Origin: JAZKBN01 sp040388605
GTDB lineage: Bacteria; Bacteroidota; Bacteroidia; Cytophagales; Flexibacteraceae
DNA: 15,975 nt
NCBI GenBank assembly: GCA_040388605.1
Contig: JAZKBN010000090.1
Span: 1-15,975 of the forward strand
Reading direction: 5' to 3'
The notes below the pieces were generated by a model. It was not told the origin of the DNA and did no database searches. It saw nothing but the letters and a program-made list of their open reading frames with translations. Position numbers and translations under genes: made by a program. Positions 15,888 to 15,975 of the stretch are shown here, piece after piece. Within the stretch, counting starts at the first letter, position 1. Every line of letters begins with the position of its first letter.

Positions 15888-15975
15888 GCTTTATGATGCC
15901 CTGTATTTGAATAAAGCCTGTAAAGTTCATGCTGTATAGGAATTACAAATACATGGTGAATAACAGGATTATGAA

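Noticed and set aside
15888..15975. Possible start of another gene (ATG at 15953)
   Set aside because: Only seven codons are visible before the window ends and no promoter match was found.

Overview
The window looks like chromosomal DNA from a member of the Bacteroidota. The indications are a clpC gene with the family's two-AAA layout, a WbqC-family protein, a lipoprotein with a LruC domain, a giant secreted protein made of Kre9/KNH-like and PKD-like Ig-fold domains, start codons without purine-rich Shine-Dalgarno sequences, and AT-rich spacers. The genus cannot be fixed from the sequence.

Layout. Positions 1-7097, minus strand, form one uninterrupted reading frame that enters through the left edge. 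It encodes the N-terminal 2365 residues of a giant exported protein: a signal peptide, 21 Ig-like domains of about 96 residues, then four PKD-like domains before the edge. The 21 domains are not a plain tandem array. They fall into three classes that cycle as C-(A-B-C)x6-A-C, giving a higher-order repeat of about 855-885 bases. After a 595-base AT-rich spacer containing a hairpin terminator comes a minus-strand LruC-domain lipoprotein (7693-9774). A 477-base spacer rich in inverted repeats, one with a perfect 16-bp stem, separates it from a minus-strand cluster of three related exported proteins (10252-12183). The middle copy of that cluster is a pseudogene broken by an out-of-frame internal deletion. 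Divergent from these, on the plus strand, are a WbqC-family gene (12354-13031) and a complete clpC (13222-15825) followed by a strong intrinsic terminator.

How the genes relate. The minus-strand half is a cell-surface region: giant Ig-fold protein, lipoprotein, and small exported proteins that may be outer-membrane proteins. The plus-strand half is housekeeping: a ClpP-partner unfoldase and a probable surface-polysaccharide-associated protein. No mobile element, CRISPR array, tRNA or rRNA was recognised. The most unusual structures are the three-class super-repeat with its class-specific cysteines and linkers, and the decaying member of the uncharacterised exported family.
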